A stretch of 64,000 bases of DNA from Loktanella sp. DSM 29012 (GCF_900110705.1 NZ_FOEJ01000002.1:62001-126000), one strand, 5' to 3'. Shown: positions 38,301-45,717, counted from the first letter of the stretch. Translations and numbers: made by a program. Notes: generated by a model not told the origin, from the sequence alone.

Positions 38301-39538
38301 ACGACGAAATCTATGGCGAGGACGGTGCCGACGAAATCTATGGCGGCGCTGGCAACGACAGCATCTTTGGCGGCGACGGCGACGATGATCTGGTGCTGAA
38401 CGACGTGTTCGGTAACGACACCCTCGTCGGCGGTGAGGCTGGCGAAACCCGCGGCGACGTCCTGGACGGCAGCGGCCTGACGCAGGATGTGACCGTTGCC
38501 TTTGACGGGGCGGAATCGGGCACTGTATCAAATGGCCCGGATCTGGCCACCTTTGCCGAAGTCGAGGCCGTCAGCACGGGCGCAGGCAACGACACCGTGA
38601 CGGGGGATGCTGGCAGCCAGACGGTCAGCACAGGTGCAGGCGACGATACCATCGACCTCGGTGCCGAAGGTGACAGCATCGACGCGGGCGCCGGCAACGA
38701 CATCATCACCGTCGGCGAAGGCGATAACGTCAGCGGTGGCGACGGCGACGATACGTTTGTCATTACCGACCAGCCCGGCACCGAGACGATCAACATCTTT
38801 GGCGGCGGCGGTGACGAAACGACAGGCGACCGGCTTGTGCTGGGCCGCCTTGGCAACCTCAACCAGATCCTTGCCGATGCGACCATCGATGCGAATGGCA
38901 GCTATTCCGGCACCGCGACGCTGGACGACGGCACGACGCTGAATTTTAGCGATATCGAGGAAATCATCTGCTTTACCCCCGGTGCGATGATTGCCACGCC
39001 GCGCGGAGCGCGCGATGTGGCAACCCTGCGGGTCGGCGATATGGTCGTGACCCGCGATCACGGCCTGCAACCTATCCGCTGGATCCAGTCCCGCACCGTG
39101 CCCGCGCGCGGCCGTTTTGCGCCGATCCGCATCCGTCCCGGGGTGGTGACCGGCCAAGAGACTGATCTGCTCGTGTCGCCGCAGCATCGGATGCTGTTCC
39201 AAGGGTACCGTGCGGAACTGCTGTTTGGTGAGTCAGAGGTTCTGGTCCCCGCCAAGCATTTGTTGGACGGTCACGATGTCACGCAGGAAACAGGCGGCGA
39301 CGTCACCTACATCCACATGATGTTCGACTGCCACGAGGTGATTTTCGCCAACGGCGCGGCCACCGAAAGTTTCCATCCCGGCGACGTCGGCATGAACGGG
39401 ATCACGGACCGCGCGCGCGCGGAACTGTTTGACCTGTTCCCTGATCTGCGTGCTGATGTGCATCACTACGGCGATACGGCCCGGCGCTGCCTGCGACGCC
39501 ACGAGGCACAACTGCTTTTGGCCGGCAACCTGCGATAA
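32399..39538 (+). CDS. giant RTX calcium-binding repeat protein with C-terminal Hint domain
   Basis: A 2379-residue, very acidic protein, probably secreted by a type I system. Residues 1-98 are a non-repeat head. About 99-288 is an RTX block of GGxGxDxLx nonapeptides (GGSGNDLIYGG and the like), about 290-496 a beta-rich non-repeat domain, about 497-745 a second RTX block. After that RTX runs alternate with two kinds of spacer: three copies of a module of about 105 residues (from 34991, 36166 and 37841) and about six to eight copies of a roughly 70-residue unit ending in TFxEIE. The last such unit runs into a Hint domain (Cys2191 in EIICFTPGAMIATPRG; SPQHRML; HEVIFANGA). No signal peptide and no transporter genes are in the window. 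TGAGG six bases before ATG 32399 sets the start. Role may be surface adhesion or biofilm; function is inferred. Confidence 0.92.
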   Translation: MPSGVVLDLRGNRLNAGDFATAFSTFDTAQILGSGTVSYTSTSGNGTRTGSYQIGTNGGVHFVPDTPFPAGLQSATVQTAPDVGIYYGTANNDTALIGTAQSDYIYGGTTPNETGTGSDTIDAGRGNDTVYAGDGADTVFGGSGNDLIYGGTGDDRLNGNGGNDVLYGGDGNDSLLGGMGTDSLFGGQGNDRIDAGAGNDYIDAGEGNNSVMGGTGADTIFAGSGADTLSGNAGRDTINAGGGSDTVYGGDSNDSINAGTGNDTVYGEAGNDSILGGDGNDTLYGDDPASATVATETLRWTTQAASGTNVRNGFTQDTGSVNVSVSFRDDGSLVETTTSNVPIFTGTTGISTTSSVFLRGEAGNTGTTTIDFAADPNSGVTDAVSNVGFWITDIDGVSDGTNNFYDQVVVTAYNSDGVEVPVTITRPTGSNDTQSGQTVTASLDSDEANEADGAAYFQVAGPVSSIVINFNNANGGTTNHAVYLSDVTFTTIAPTPGDDTIDGGAGDDVLYGGGGNDNLTGRAGSDTIYGGDGDDFIDDEPGFEDGISADTFFGGAGSDIFWAGGGADEVYGGTGNDFINGQEGDDTLFGDAGTDTIDGGLGNDSLYGGIGADSLIGGDGNDVFDGGQDNDRLSGGSGDDLMAGGTGDDTISGDAGADFILGEAGNDVVFGGDGNDVIGDIELEVGDDVLYGDAGDDGLAGGTGNDTLFGGTGNDVLLGGSGNDSLYGDAGNDLFSVGDQDDSNVVQGGEHVGDTDVDTLNLYNTSSTDGVTVVYSSAEAGRVDFNATTASVDFTQIERLETTSFDDTVDASASASGISIGTGTGDDSVIGSSGNDTIDAGIGADSVQGGAGNDLIDLGVADLMDDTVVLTNGSGDDTILGFEAPLDNGDGTFSGRDQLNVAGLLDAGGDPVNHHDVVVTDDGGSARLTFPNGEAVLLAGVSPTDAQNPFFLAAMGIPLSDGTVSGTAGADTIGLGYVDADGDTVDDNDAILAGDTGNDDLIEAGGGDDSVFAGLGNDAVFGGSGNDTLDGGAGDDTLSGDAGDDTFVVTAGGGNDTIVGGELDETAGDTLDATALTDDATLVLDGNEDGDLSYAGEVTTFSEIENILLGSGDDVVFVGAGDETVDTGEGDDTIQLSDNFGDATIAGGDNTLPVGDLLSAQSVTQDLTVTLGPDGSGTLSDADNTLTFSQIERIVTGTGDDSVIGSAGDDNVSLGAGDDSMAGGAGNDQIAGEAGADTIDGGAGNDQIDLGLNDAANDTVVLQDGSGDDVITAFEGPIDNGNGTFTGRDLLDVSDLQGPDGLPVNTNDVTVSDQAGSALLTFANGETVLLDGVTAAELNSPFALAAIGIPLPDGTVSGTAGDDIIDAAYTGDPDGDRVDADDAILAGDTQNDDLIEAGDGNDSIDAGDGNDHVLAGTGNDTIRGGTGDDSLFGQAGSDEIFGGDGNDIVDGGDGGTDADTLFGGAGNDELIGDDGNDTLVGGSGDDQQFGNGGDDTFVVDNDFGNDLVIGGETQEVTGDVLDATATTQNLTLDLTQNGAADGESGTLSNGAQTLTFAEIEAVRLGSGNDTVLGSSDDDSVASGAGNDTLTGGAGNDSLSGEAGDDTFVFDDGFGQDNIDGGSQTTADRLDATAVDADTTLSLTGTGTGTLTQAANNVSFTEIEEFFLGSGNDTVFGGEGDDVVDLGAGDDVFALFNGFGNDDITGGEAVETTGDVLDGSALTEDVDVTLTTPESGSITNGTDTTSFAQMELVRTGAGNDTVSGSAGDDSVATGAGDDTINAGAGNDSIDAGTGADTVAGGAGNDTIRLGAADGAEDTIVLEDSGGDDTVFDFEGPIDNGDGTFTGRDLLDVTGLTGPDGLPVNTNDVTVSDQGGNALLTFSNGETVLLSGVDPVTLQSPFALAAIGIRLPDGTVSGTAGDDTIDAAYIGDPDGDRVDAGDAIIPGDTGDDDLIEAGAGNDTVFAGLGDDEIYGEDGADEIYGGAGNDSIFGGDGDDDLVLNDVFGNDTLVGGEAGETRGDVLDGSGLTQDVTVAFDGAESGTVSNGPDLATFAEVEAVSTGAGNDTVTGDAGSQTVSTGAGDDTIDLGAEGDSIDAGAGNDIITVGEGDNVSGGDGDDTFVITDQPGTETINIFGGGGDETTGDRLVLGRLGNLNQILADATIDANGSYSGTATLDDGTTLNFSDIEEIICFTPGAMIATPRGARDVATLRVGDMVVTRDHGLQPIRWIQSRTVPARGRFAPIRIRPGVVTGQETDLLVSPQHRMLFQGYRAELLFGESEVLVPAKHLLDGHDVTQETGGDVTYIHMMFDCHEVIFANGAATESFHPGDVGMNGITDRARAELFDLFPDLRADVHHYGDTARRCLRRHEAQLLLAGNLR
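34991..35500 (+). repeat. RTX-protein internal module, copy A
   Basis: Encodes DTVVLTNGSGDDTILGFEAP, GTFSGRDQLNV, LSDGTVSGTAGADTIG and DAILAGDTGNDDLIEAG in that order. It is the most diverged of three copies of the same module (B from 36166, C from 37841). The copies are similar at protein level throughout and nearly identical at DNA level in short stretches, pointing to internal duplication. Confidence 0.75.
36166..36600 (+). repeat. RTX-protein internal module, copy B
   Basis: Encodes DTVVLQDGSGDDVITAFEGP, GTFTGRDLLDVSDLQGPDGL, PVNTNDVTVSDQAGSALLTF, LPDGTVSGTAGDDIIDAAY and DAILAGDTQNDDLIEAG. It is closer to copy C than to copy A, so B and C appear to be the younger duplication. Confidence 0.8.
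37841..38275 (+). repeat. RTX-protein internal module, copy C
   Basis: Encodes DTIVLEDSGGDDTVFDFEGP, GTFTGRDLLDVTGLTGPDGL, PVNTNDVTVSDQGGNALLTF, LPDGTVSGTAGDDTIDAAYI and IIPGDTGDDDLIEAG. It lies about 1.67 kb downstream of copy B, whereas A and B are about 1.18 kb apart, so the number of RTX repeats between modules varies. Confidence 0.8.
38969..39538 (+). other. Hint (Hedgehog/intein-like) domain of the RTX protein
   Basis: The last 189 residues, from Cys2191. The start CFTPGAMIATPRGARDVATL and the GDMVVTRDHGLQPIRWI, LVSPQHRMLF and MMFDCHEVIFANGAATESFH blocks match the Hint_2 type common at the C-terminus of roseobacter RTX proteins. Hint domains can cleave the chain before the Cys. The Cys and the QHR histidine are present, so autoprocessing is plausible. 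Confidence 0.8.
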
Positions 39539-39558
39539 ACGCAGATGAAAACGATTGA

Positions 39559-39581
39559 CGGTCAGGCGATCTGCCTGACCG
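39559..39581. terminator. inverted repeat between convergent RTX and amidotransferase genes
   Basis: CGGTCAGGC (39559-39567) pairs perfectly with GCCTGACCG (39573-39581), loop of 5. It overlaps the stop codon of the minus-strand gene and lies 21 bases past the RTX stop. On the minus strand it is followed by TCAATCGTTTTC, a weak T-rich run. It probably ends transcription on one or both strands. Confidence 0.55.
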
Positions 39582-40338
39582 GACTGCGTTTGCCATTCGC
39601 CCAGTTTGTCGCAGCATCGCCAAAGGCCGCAAACAGCGGACGCGACACGGGGTCGATCCCGGCCTGATATTCCGGGTGCCACTGCACGCCCAGCGCAAAG
39701 CCGGGCGCGTCGGCGATATGAACCGCCTCTGGCGTCTGGTCCGGGGCCCAGCCTTCGATCACGACGCGGCTGCCAGGTGTCTTGATCCCCTGCCCGTGCA
39801 GCGAATTGGTGACGACCTGTTCCGCCCCCATCAGCCGGTGAAACACCCCCCCGGGCGTGAAACTGATGGTATGCCGCATGGCAAACTTTTCCGCGATGGT
39901 GCCGTCGGGCGGCATGCGATGGTTGTCGCGTCCCGGGAGATCACGAATTTCAGGATACAGCGAGCCGCCGAATGCGACGTTCATTTCCTGAAAACCACGA
40001 CAGATACCAAGGATCGGCAAACCCGCCTCGACACAGGCGCGGATCAAAGGAAGCGCAAGCCTGTCGCGCGCACGGTCGAATTCGCCATGCGCCGGGGTGG
40101 GTTCTTCGCCGTATTCTTCGGGGTGTACGTTCGGACGCCCACCCGGAAAGATGAACCCGTCGAAACTGTTCATCAGGTCAGGCAAGGCGACGATGTCCGG
40201 CAGGGCCGGTACGATAATCGGTAAGGCGTCGCAGACCGCAGCAATCGCTTCGAGGTTCATGTCACCCACGGCCTGCACCGCATAGGTATCATTCAGCAAA
40301 TGCGAATTGGCGATAACGCCGATGACGGGACGGGACAC
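39562..40338 (-). CDS. class I glutamine amidotransferase-like gamma-glutamyl hydrolase (PuuD type)
   Basis: A 258-residue cytosolic hydrolase of the gamma-glutamyl-GABA hydrolase family (peptidase C26), which frees GABA or an amine from a gamma-glutamyl conjugate. Seen: RPVIGVIANSHLL, the oxyanion region GFIFPGGRPNVHPEEYGEEP, nucleophile Cys113 in LGICRGFQEMNVAFGGSL, and VQWHPEYQ with the catalytic His. GTG 40338 is favoured over the in-frame TTG at 40347 because AAAGGA lies nine bases before the GTG but abuts the TTG. No other putrescine-pathway gene is adjacent. Confidence 0.9.
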   Translation of the reverse strand: MSRPVIGVIANSHLLNDTYAVQAVGDMNLEAIAAVCDALPIIVPALPDIVALPDLMNSFDGFIFPGGRPNVHPEEYGEEPTPAHGEFDRARDRLALPLIRACVEAGLPILGICRGFQEMNVAFGGSLYPEIRDLPGRDNHRMPPDGTIAEKFAMRHTISFTPGGVFHRLMGAEQVVTNSLHGQGIKTPGSRVVIEGWAPDQTPEAVHIADAPGFALGVQWHPEYQAGIDPVSRPLFAAFGDAATNWANGKRSPVRQIA

Positions 40339-40414
40339 GCGATGCAATCCTTTCGATCAGGTTTTGCAAAGCGTAACGCGATTGTGCTGCGACTGCAAAG
40401 CGAGACCTGCAGCG

Positions 40415-40840
40415 TCAGATTTCGGCCGACAGACCTGCCGCTTCCAGACCGGCCACCGCGCAGATCGCGTCATTGTCAGAGGTATCGCCGGTCACACCCA
40501 CGGCCCCGATGACTGCACCATCATGGCGCGCCAACACGCCCCCTGGAACAGGCACGACCTGTCCGCCGAAAACACCGTTCACGGCGGCCATGAAATAGGC
40601 CTGATCCTCGGCCCGTTTCATCTGGGCGGTTCCGGCCATGCCCAGCATCACGGCACCGTAGGCCTTGCCATGGGCGATCGCAAAACGACCGGGTGCTGCA
40701 CCGTCCGCGCGGCTAAAGGCCAGCACATGCCCACCGGCATCCAGCACCACGACGGACAGCGGCTTGAGCCCCAAGGCATCGCCTTTTGCAAAAGCGGTGT
40801 CGATGATCGTGCGCGCCTGCGCCTGGCTGATCTGCGTCAT
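40415..40840 (-). CDS. GlcG/HbpS family protein
   Basis: A 141-residue heme-degrading/GlcG-type (DUF336) protein. Seen: PLSVVVLDAGGHVLAFSRADGA, FAIAHGKAYGAVMLGM, VPVPGGVLARHDGAVIGAVGVTGDTSDNDAICA. Some members bind heme or cobalamin; others sit in glycolate operons, and the true activity of this one is unknown. ATG 40840 has AGGAG eight bases upstream. Confidence 0.85.
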   Translation of the reverse strand: MTQISQAQARTIIDTAFAKGDALGLKPLSVVVLDAGGHVLAFSRADGAAPGRFAIAHGKAYGAVMLGMAGTAQMKRAEDQAYFMAAVNGVFGGQVVPVPGGVLARHDGAVIGAVGVTGDTSDNDAICAVAGLEAAGLSAEI

Positions 40841-40868
40841 GGCAGCTCCTGTCATGTTTGGGCTGGAT

Positions 40869-41021
40869 TCAGCCGGATGTCCGCCGCATCGCACGGCATT
40901 TGTCAGAACAATATTTCACATCGTCCCAGACCTTGGCCCAGGCCTTGCGCCAGACAAACGGTCTGCCACAGGTCACGCAGACCTTGGATGGCAGATCCGT
41001 TTTCTTGCGCATCTTGGGCAT
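40869..41021 (-). CDS. DUF2256 small zinc-ribbon-like protein
   Basis: A 50-residue protein, too short for many gene finders. It starts MPKMRKKTDLPSKVCVTCGR and has two CxxC-like pairs: CVTC at residues 15-18 and CSDKC near 38-42, with the family-typical RPFVWRKAWAKVWDDVKYCS between. DUF2256 proteins are widespread, of unknown role, and probably bind zinc. Its ATG overlaps the stop of the upstream one-helix protein gene (TAATG), so the two are co-translated. Confidence 0.85.
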   Translation of the reverse strand: MPKMRKKTDLPSKVCVTCGRPFVWRKAWAKVWDDVKYCSDKCRAMRRTSG

Positions 41022-41224
41022 TATTCGGTTTCGGCCGGCAGCTCGGTACCGGTGCGACCATCAATCTGCACCTCTGCGCCTTCAGGCTCGTTTCCGTCTG
41101 CGGACAGGAAAAACAGTAAGGTCGCCAGCAACAGCAGCGCGAAGATGACGACGGTGCCGATCCCTGTCAGGGCACCGCGATGGCGTTTTTCTTGTTTGTC
41201 CAGATCCGTCTTTGGGGCTGACAT
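41021..41224 (-). CDS. small one-helix membrane protein
   Basis: A 67-residue protein of unknown function with a charged N-terminal part (1-17), one transmembrane helix (about 19-41) and an acidic C-terminus. I do not recognise a family. It is coupled by a TAATG overlap to the DUF2256 gene downstream and is divergent from pepN. Confidence 0.65.
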   Translation of the reverse strand: MSAPKTDLDKQEKRHRGALTGIGTVVIFALLLLATLLFFLSADGNEPEGAEVQIDGRTGTELPAETE

Positions 41225-41339
41225 GGTCCGGCTCCTTTTCTTTCAATTCCGTGTTCTGCATGAAAATAGCGCGTCTTGCGACTAATCAATGTTGAACATA
41301 CCGTGGCCGCAAAACCCAGCCCATTATCAGGACAAAGTC

Positions 41340-43889
41340 ATGAAAGACAGCGCACCGCAAACCGTCTACCTGGCGGATTACGCAGCACCCGGTTGGCTGG
41401 TCGACAGCGTGCATCTGACATTCCGGCTGGATCCTGAGACCACGCGGGTGGTGTCGCGCATCGCGTTCCGGCCGAATCCCGAAGGCACGCAGGATCGGTT
41501 CTATCTGGACGGTGAAAACCTGAAACTGATCGGGGCCACGATCGATGGTCAGCCCGTCACGCCCGAAATCACCGCCACGGGTCTCACCTGCCCTGTCCCT
41601 GACGGCCCGTTCGTCTGGGAGGCCGACGTCGAAATCGCGCCCGCCGCCAATACCGCGCTGGACGGACTTTATATGTCGGGCGGCATGTATTGCACCCAAT
41701 GCGAGGCCGAAGGGTTCCGCAAGATCACCTATTATCCCGACCGCCCTGACGTGATGGGGATCTTTTCCGTCCGCATCGAAGGCGACATGCCTGTTCTGCT
41801 GTCCAACGGAAACCCGGTCGCCTCGGGCGATGGCTGGGCGGAATGGCACGATCCCTGGCCCAAGCCAGCATATCTGTTTGCCTTGGTTGCGGGTGATCTG
41901 GTCGCGCACAGTGATCGTTTCACCACGACAGAGGGGCGCGACGTCGCCCTGAACATCTGGGTACGCCCCGGTGATCTGGACAAATGTGCCTTTGGCATGG
42001 CCGCGCTCAAGGCGTCGATGGTCTGGGACGAACAGGTCTATGGTCGCGCATATGATCTGGACCTGTTCAACATCGTCGCCGTCGATGACTTCAACATGGG
42101 TGCCATGGAAAACAAGGGTTTGAACATCTTCAATTCCAGCTGCGTTCTTGCGAAATCCGACACCTCGACCGATGCGGATTTCGAACGGATCGAGGCGATC
42201 ATCGCACACGAGTATTTTCATAACTGGACTGGCAACCGCATCACCTGTCGCGACTGGTTCCAGCTGTGCCTGAAAGAAGGTCTGACCGTGTTCCGCGATC
42301 AGACCTTTACCGGCGATCTGCGCGGCCATGCTGTCAAACGGATCGACGACGCGCTGACCCTGCGTGCCCGTCAATTCCGCGAGGATGCCGGCCCCCTTGC
42401 GCATCCCGTCCGGCCCGCCAGCTTTGTCGAAATCAACAATTTCTACACGGCGACCGTTTACGAAAAAGGTGCCGAACTGGTCGGCATGCTTAAACGACTG
42501 GTTGGCGACGACGGTTACCGCGCGGCCCTGACGCTGTATTTCGACCGCCACGATGGTCAGGCCGCCACAATCGAAGACTGGTTGCAATGTTTCACCGATG
42601 CGACGGGGCGTGATCTGACACAATTCGCACTGTGGTACGCGCAGGCAGGCACGCCGCAGATCACCGTGACCGATGATTTCGTGGACGGCACATATCACCT
42701 GACGCTCGCACAGATGACACCCCCCACGCCGGGGCAGCCGGACAAACAGCCGCTGCATATTCCCGTGGCCGTGGGTCTGCTGGCACCCGATGGATCCGAG
42801 GTCGTGCCGACCCGGATGCTGGAAATGACGCAGGCGCGGCAGACCTACACCTTTGCAGACCTCGCGGCGCGGCCGATCCCGTCGGTTTTGCGCGACTTTT
42901 CCGCACCCGTCATCCTGAACCACACGCAGTCCGCAGCGGACCGTGGCGTCCTGCTCGCGCATGACAGCGATCCGTTCAACAGATGGGAGGCCGGACGCAT
43001 GCTGGCCCGCGATGTGCTGCTGGCCGCCGTGCGCGATGGTAAGGCACCCGATCCGGCCTATCTGGACGGGTTGCGCGCGACACTAACGGATGACCAGCTG
43101 CATCCGGCGTTTCGTGCCCGCATCCTGGCCCTGCCCAGTGAACAGGACGTCGCTGATGCACTGGTGCGCGCGGGCGAAACGCCCGATCCTGAGAGGATCC
43201 ACAGCGCACGTCGGCAGGTGCGGCAAGCCATCGCGACAGCTTTGGATGCGCAGATGGATGCGGTCTTTGCGACAATGCAGGTGCCCGGCCCCTATGACCC
43301 AAGGGCCGAGGACGCAGGCCGCCGGACATTGAGCAATACCGTTTTGTCCTACCTCACGCTGCTGGACGCAGGGCACCGCGCGGCGGCCCAGTATGAGGGT
43401 GCCGACAACATGACCCAACAAATCGCGGCATTGGATTGTCTGCTGGACATTGGTGCCGGACAAGAGGCGCTGGCGGCCTTTCGCGCGCAATGGCAGGGTG
43501 ATCGGCTGGTGATGGACAAATGGTTCGGCCTGCAGATCGCCCGGTCTGATCCGGCCGAGACGGTCACACGCGCGGAATCCCTGACCCGCGACCCGGCGTT
43601 CGACTGGAAAAACCCCAACCGATTCCGTAGCGTTTTTGGGGCCCTCGCCGGGCATATGGCCGGGTTTCACCGCCAGGACGGGGCGGGCTATGACCTGTTG
43701 GCAGACTGGCTGATCAAACTCGATCCGTTGAACCCGCAAACCACGGCACGCATGGTCACGGCCTTTGACGCGATGGCCCGCTATGACGCGACCCGACAGG
43801 AACTGATGCGTGCGGCCCTGACGCGCATCGCACGCACCCCCAACCTGTCGCGCGACACCACCGAGATGGTCGCGCGGATCTTGGGCTAG
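41340..43889 (+). CDS. pepN: aminopeptidase N (M1 family)
   Basis: An 849-residue zinc aminopeptidase that removes N-terminal residues from peptides in the cytosol. The substrate-anchoring GAMEN motif is at 254-258 and the zinc site HEYFHNWTGNR begins at His290, with the third ligand Glu in LKEGLTVFRDQ. Length and C-terminal helical domain fit the E. coli-type enzyme. ATG 41340 is preferred over ATG 41289 because AGGA precedes it by eight bases and the conserved region begins just after it. Confidence 0.96.
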   Translation: MKDSAPQTVYLADYAAPGWLVDSVHLTFRLDPETTRVVSRIAFRPNPEGTQDRFYLDGENLKLIGATIDGQPVTPEITATGLTCPVPDGPFVWEADVEIAPAANTALDGLYMSGGMYCTQCEAEGFRKITYYPDRPDVMGIFSVRIEGDMPVLLSNGNPVASGDGWAEWHDPWPKPAYLFALVAGDLVAHSDRFTTTEGRDVALNIWVRPGDLDKCAFGMAALKASMVWDEQVYGRAYDLDLFNIVAVDDFNMGAMENKGLNIFNSSCVLAKSDTSTDADFERIEAIIAHEYFHNWTGNRITCRDWFQLCLKEGLTVFRDQTFTGDLRGHAVKRIDDALTLRARQFREDAGPLAHPVRPASFVEINNFYTATVYEKGAELVGMLKRLVGDDGYRAALTLYFDRHDGQAATIEDWLQCFTDATGRDLTQFALWYAQAGTPQITVTDDFVDGTYHLTLAQMTPPTPGQPDKQPLHIPVAVGLLAPDGSEVVPTRMLEMTQARQTYTFADLAARPIPSVLRDFSAPVILNHTQSAADRGVLLAHDSDPFNRWEAGRMLARDVLLAAVRDGKAPDPAYLDGLRATLTDDQLHPAFRARILALPSEQDVADALVRAGETPDPERIHSARRQVRQAIATALDAQMDAVFATMQVPGPYDPRAEDAGRRTLSNTVLSYLTLLDAGHRAAAQYEGADNMTQQIAALDCLLDIGAGQEALAAFRAQWQGDRLVMDKWFGLQIARSDPAETVTRAESLTRDPAFDWKNPNRFRSVFGALAGHMAGFHRQDGAGYDLLADWLIKLDPLNPQTTARMVTAFDAMARYDATRQELMRAALTRIARTPNLSRDTTEMVARILG

Positions 43890-43970
43890 GTTCCACTGAC
43901 CGGTGGACAAATCGCGCACAACGGCTATGTCACTCGCGACACGGCATCGGCTTATTTGCGGGGTTTGCGC

Positions 43971-44846
43971 ATGACCGAGATCAGAGATCGCATTACCCCA
44001 CTTATCGTGGAACGTGCGCCCTGGATGTATCGGCCCATACCAGGCATGCGATACATTCGCGGTCTGATGCACCTCGCGTTGGCCTACGACAAGACGGTCG
44101 CGATCGGCGAGTCGCTGGAACATGCAACATCGCAGCAGATCATGGACGCGATGGGTGAACGGCTGGCCAAACTGGTCACCGTATCCGGTCTGTCACATAT
44201 CCCGACGCGTGGCCCCGCACTGATCGTGGCGAACCATCCAACGGGCATCGCAGACGGGATCATCCTGTGGCACCTTATTTCACGGGTGCGGCCGGACCTC
44301 TATTTCTTTGCCAACAGCGACATCCTGCGTGTCATGCCGCAGATGATCGACATGATTTGCCCGGTCGAATGGCGCATGGACAAACGGTCCCGCGAAAAAA
44401 CCCGTGAAACCATGCAATACGTCCGCGAAGCAACTGCCGCGGATCGTCTGGGGGTCATCTTTCCCTCTGGCCGATTGGCCAAGCGGATCGGGCTGAAACT
44501 GCATGAACGCGAATGGATGCCATCGGCTGCGATGTTGGCGCGCAAATTCGACCTACCCGTGATCCCCGTGAACCTGCAGGCGCGAAATTCGTCACTGTTC
44601 TACCTGTTCGACAAATTGCACCCGACACTGCGCGACGTGACTCTATTCCATGAAACGCTGAACAAGGACCGCCAGCCTTATCGCGTGACGATCGGTGAAC
44701 CCATTCCCGCCGACCAGATCGATCGCAACAGCGAGGACGGTATCGAGATGCTGAAAAAGGCGACACTGGATCTGGGCGGCGTCGATGCACCCAACGTCAG
44801 TCTGGTGCGGATGTCACGGTATCCATTGTCGAAATCGTGGGGCTGA
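43971..44846 (+). CDS. lysophospholipid acyltransferase family protein (PlsC-like)
   Basis: A 291-residue membrane-associated acyltransferase. The acyltransferase block ALIVANHPTGIADGIILW contains the NH start of motif I, though five rather than four residues separate His and Asp; VIFPSGRLAKR corresponds to motif III and LPVIPVNLQARNS to motif IV. Such enzymes acylate lysophospholipids or related lipids such as ornithine lipids; which one is not evident. ATG 43971 has GCGGGG eight bases upstream. The last 50 bases overlap the convergent transglycosylase gene. Confidence 0.82.
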   Translation: MTEIRDRITPLIVERAPWMYRPIPGMRYIRGLMHLALAYDKTVAIGESLEHATSQQIMDAMGERLAKLVTVSGLSHIPTRGPALIVANHPTGIADGIILWHLISRVRPDLYFFANSDILRVMPQMIDMICPVEWRMDKRSREKTRETMQYVREATAADRLGVIFPSGRLAKRIGLKLHEREWMPSAAMLARKFDLPVIPVNLQARNSSLFYLFDKLHPTLRDVTLFHETLNKDRQPYRVTIGEPIPADQIDRNSEDGIEMLKKATLDLGGVDAPNVSLVRMSRYPLSKSWG

Positions 44847-45717
44847 GATCCCGTAACACGGGACGCGGCGCGCCTGCGTTTTCCACCACGCGTGATTCGG
44901 GCCGCAACATCGGCCGGGGCCGGGTCTGGACCACGCAGTAGTCCTGCTTGCGCGTCCAAGCCGACATTTCGGCAATTTTTGCACGATTGCTCATCGGGCC
45001 CCAGTCCGCGGCAACACCGCGCCAGCGGCCATCCTGAACGGCGACAGCCCGGTCGCGAGCAACAGTGTGACCCATGATACGCGCAGCACAGGCAAGGTTT
45101 GCAATCGGATCCTTGAGAGCCGCACCGGTGGTTGCCCTGCAACCGTAACCACGCGCCGTTGCAGGCAGAATCTGCAACAGTCCGTACCAGAGCCCGCCAC
45201 CGCCCACGGCGTTGGGGTTATGTGTGCTTTCGTATTTGGTCAGGGCCGACATCATGCCGACCCAGAATGCACGCCGCAGCGTCGGAGAGTTCTGGGCATA
45301 GGCCGGGCACCAGGCCGCGATATCGCGTGGCACCTGGGTATCCAGACCGTGCGTCGCGACAGCCGCCATCGTGGCGCGCGTCCACATGCGGGCCGTATTG
45401 GTGCTGCCCCAGCGGGTGTCGGGAATGAAATTCGGACGGATCGCCGGACGCAGGGGTGGTGCGCCGGCGATGACATTTACCGGATAGCGGATCATGTGCA
45501 CGGGACGTGCCAAGGGGCGCACCGACTGCAATGCCGTCAGCCGCGCGGCCTGCCTTTGTGCCGCGGCATCCTCGCGACCAAAGGGACGCACCTCTGACGT
45601 GATCGGCGCAACCGTGGCAATTCTGGCCGCAAGCACAGCGGCCTCGGTCGCTGCACGCGCGTCCCCCCCGACGACACCGGCCAACAGACCCGCAGTTATG
45701 AAAACACCCCTGAGCAT
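44797..45717 (-). CDS. lytic transglycosylase SLT-domain protein
   Basis: A 306-residue exported protein with a signal peptide (MLRGVFITAGLLAGVVGGDARA) and a central SLT-like domain: MMSALTKYESTHNPNAVGGG carries the catalytic Glu, GLLQILPATARGYGC and ANLACAARIMGH follow as in family 1 soluble transglycosylases. It would cut peptidoglycan in the periplasm. The Pro/Arg-rich region before the domain is not conserved. ATG 45717 is used; TTG 45726 is possible. Its 3' end overlaps the convergent acyltransferase gene by 50 bases. Confidence 0.87.
   Translation of the reverse strand: MLRGVFITAGLLAGVVGGDARAATEAAVLAARIATVAPITSEVRPFGREDAAAQRQAARLTALQSVRPLARPVHMIRYPVNVIAGAPPLRPAIRPNFIPDTRWGSTNTARMWTRATMAAVATHGLDTQVPRDIAAWCPAYAQNSPTLRRAFWVGMMSALTKYESTHNPNAVGGGGLWYGLLQILPATARGYGCRATTGAALKDPIANLACAARIMGHTVARDRAVAVQDGRWRGVAADWGPMSNRAKIAEMSAWTRKQDYCVVQTRPRPMLRPESRVVENAGAPRPVLRDLSPTISTMDTVTSAPD

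Noticed and set aside
32692-38760. Regular short DNA repeats suggesting a CRISPR array
   Set aside because: The repeats are imperfect, in frame and encode RTX nonapeptides; there are no constant direct repeats with unique spacers and no cas genes.
41286-42962. A 558-codon open frame antisense to pepN
   Set aside because: It mirrors pepN, whose zinc site and GAMEN motif are intact on the plus strand.
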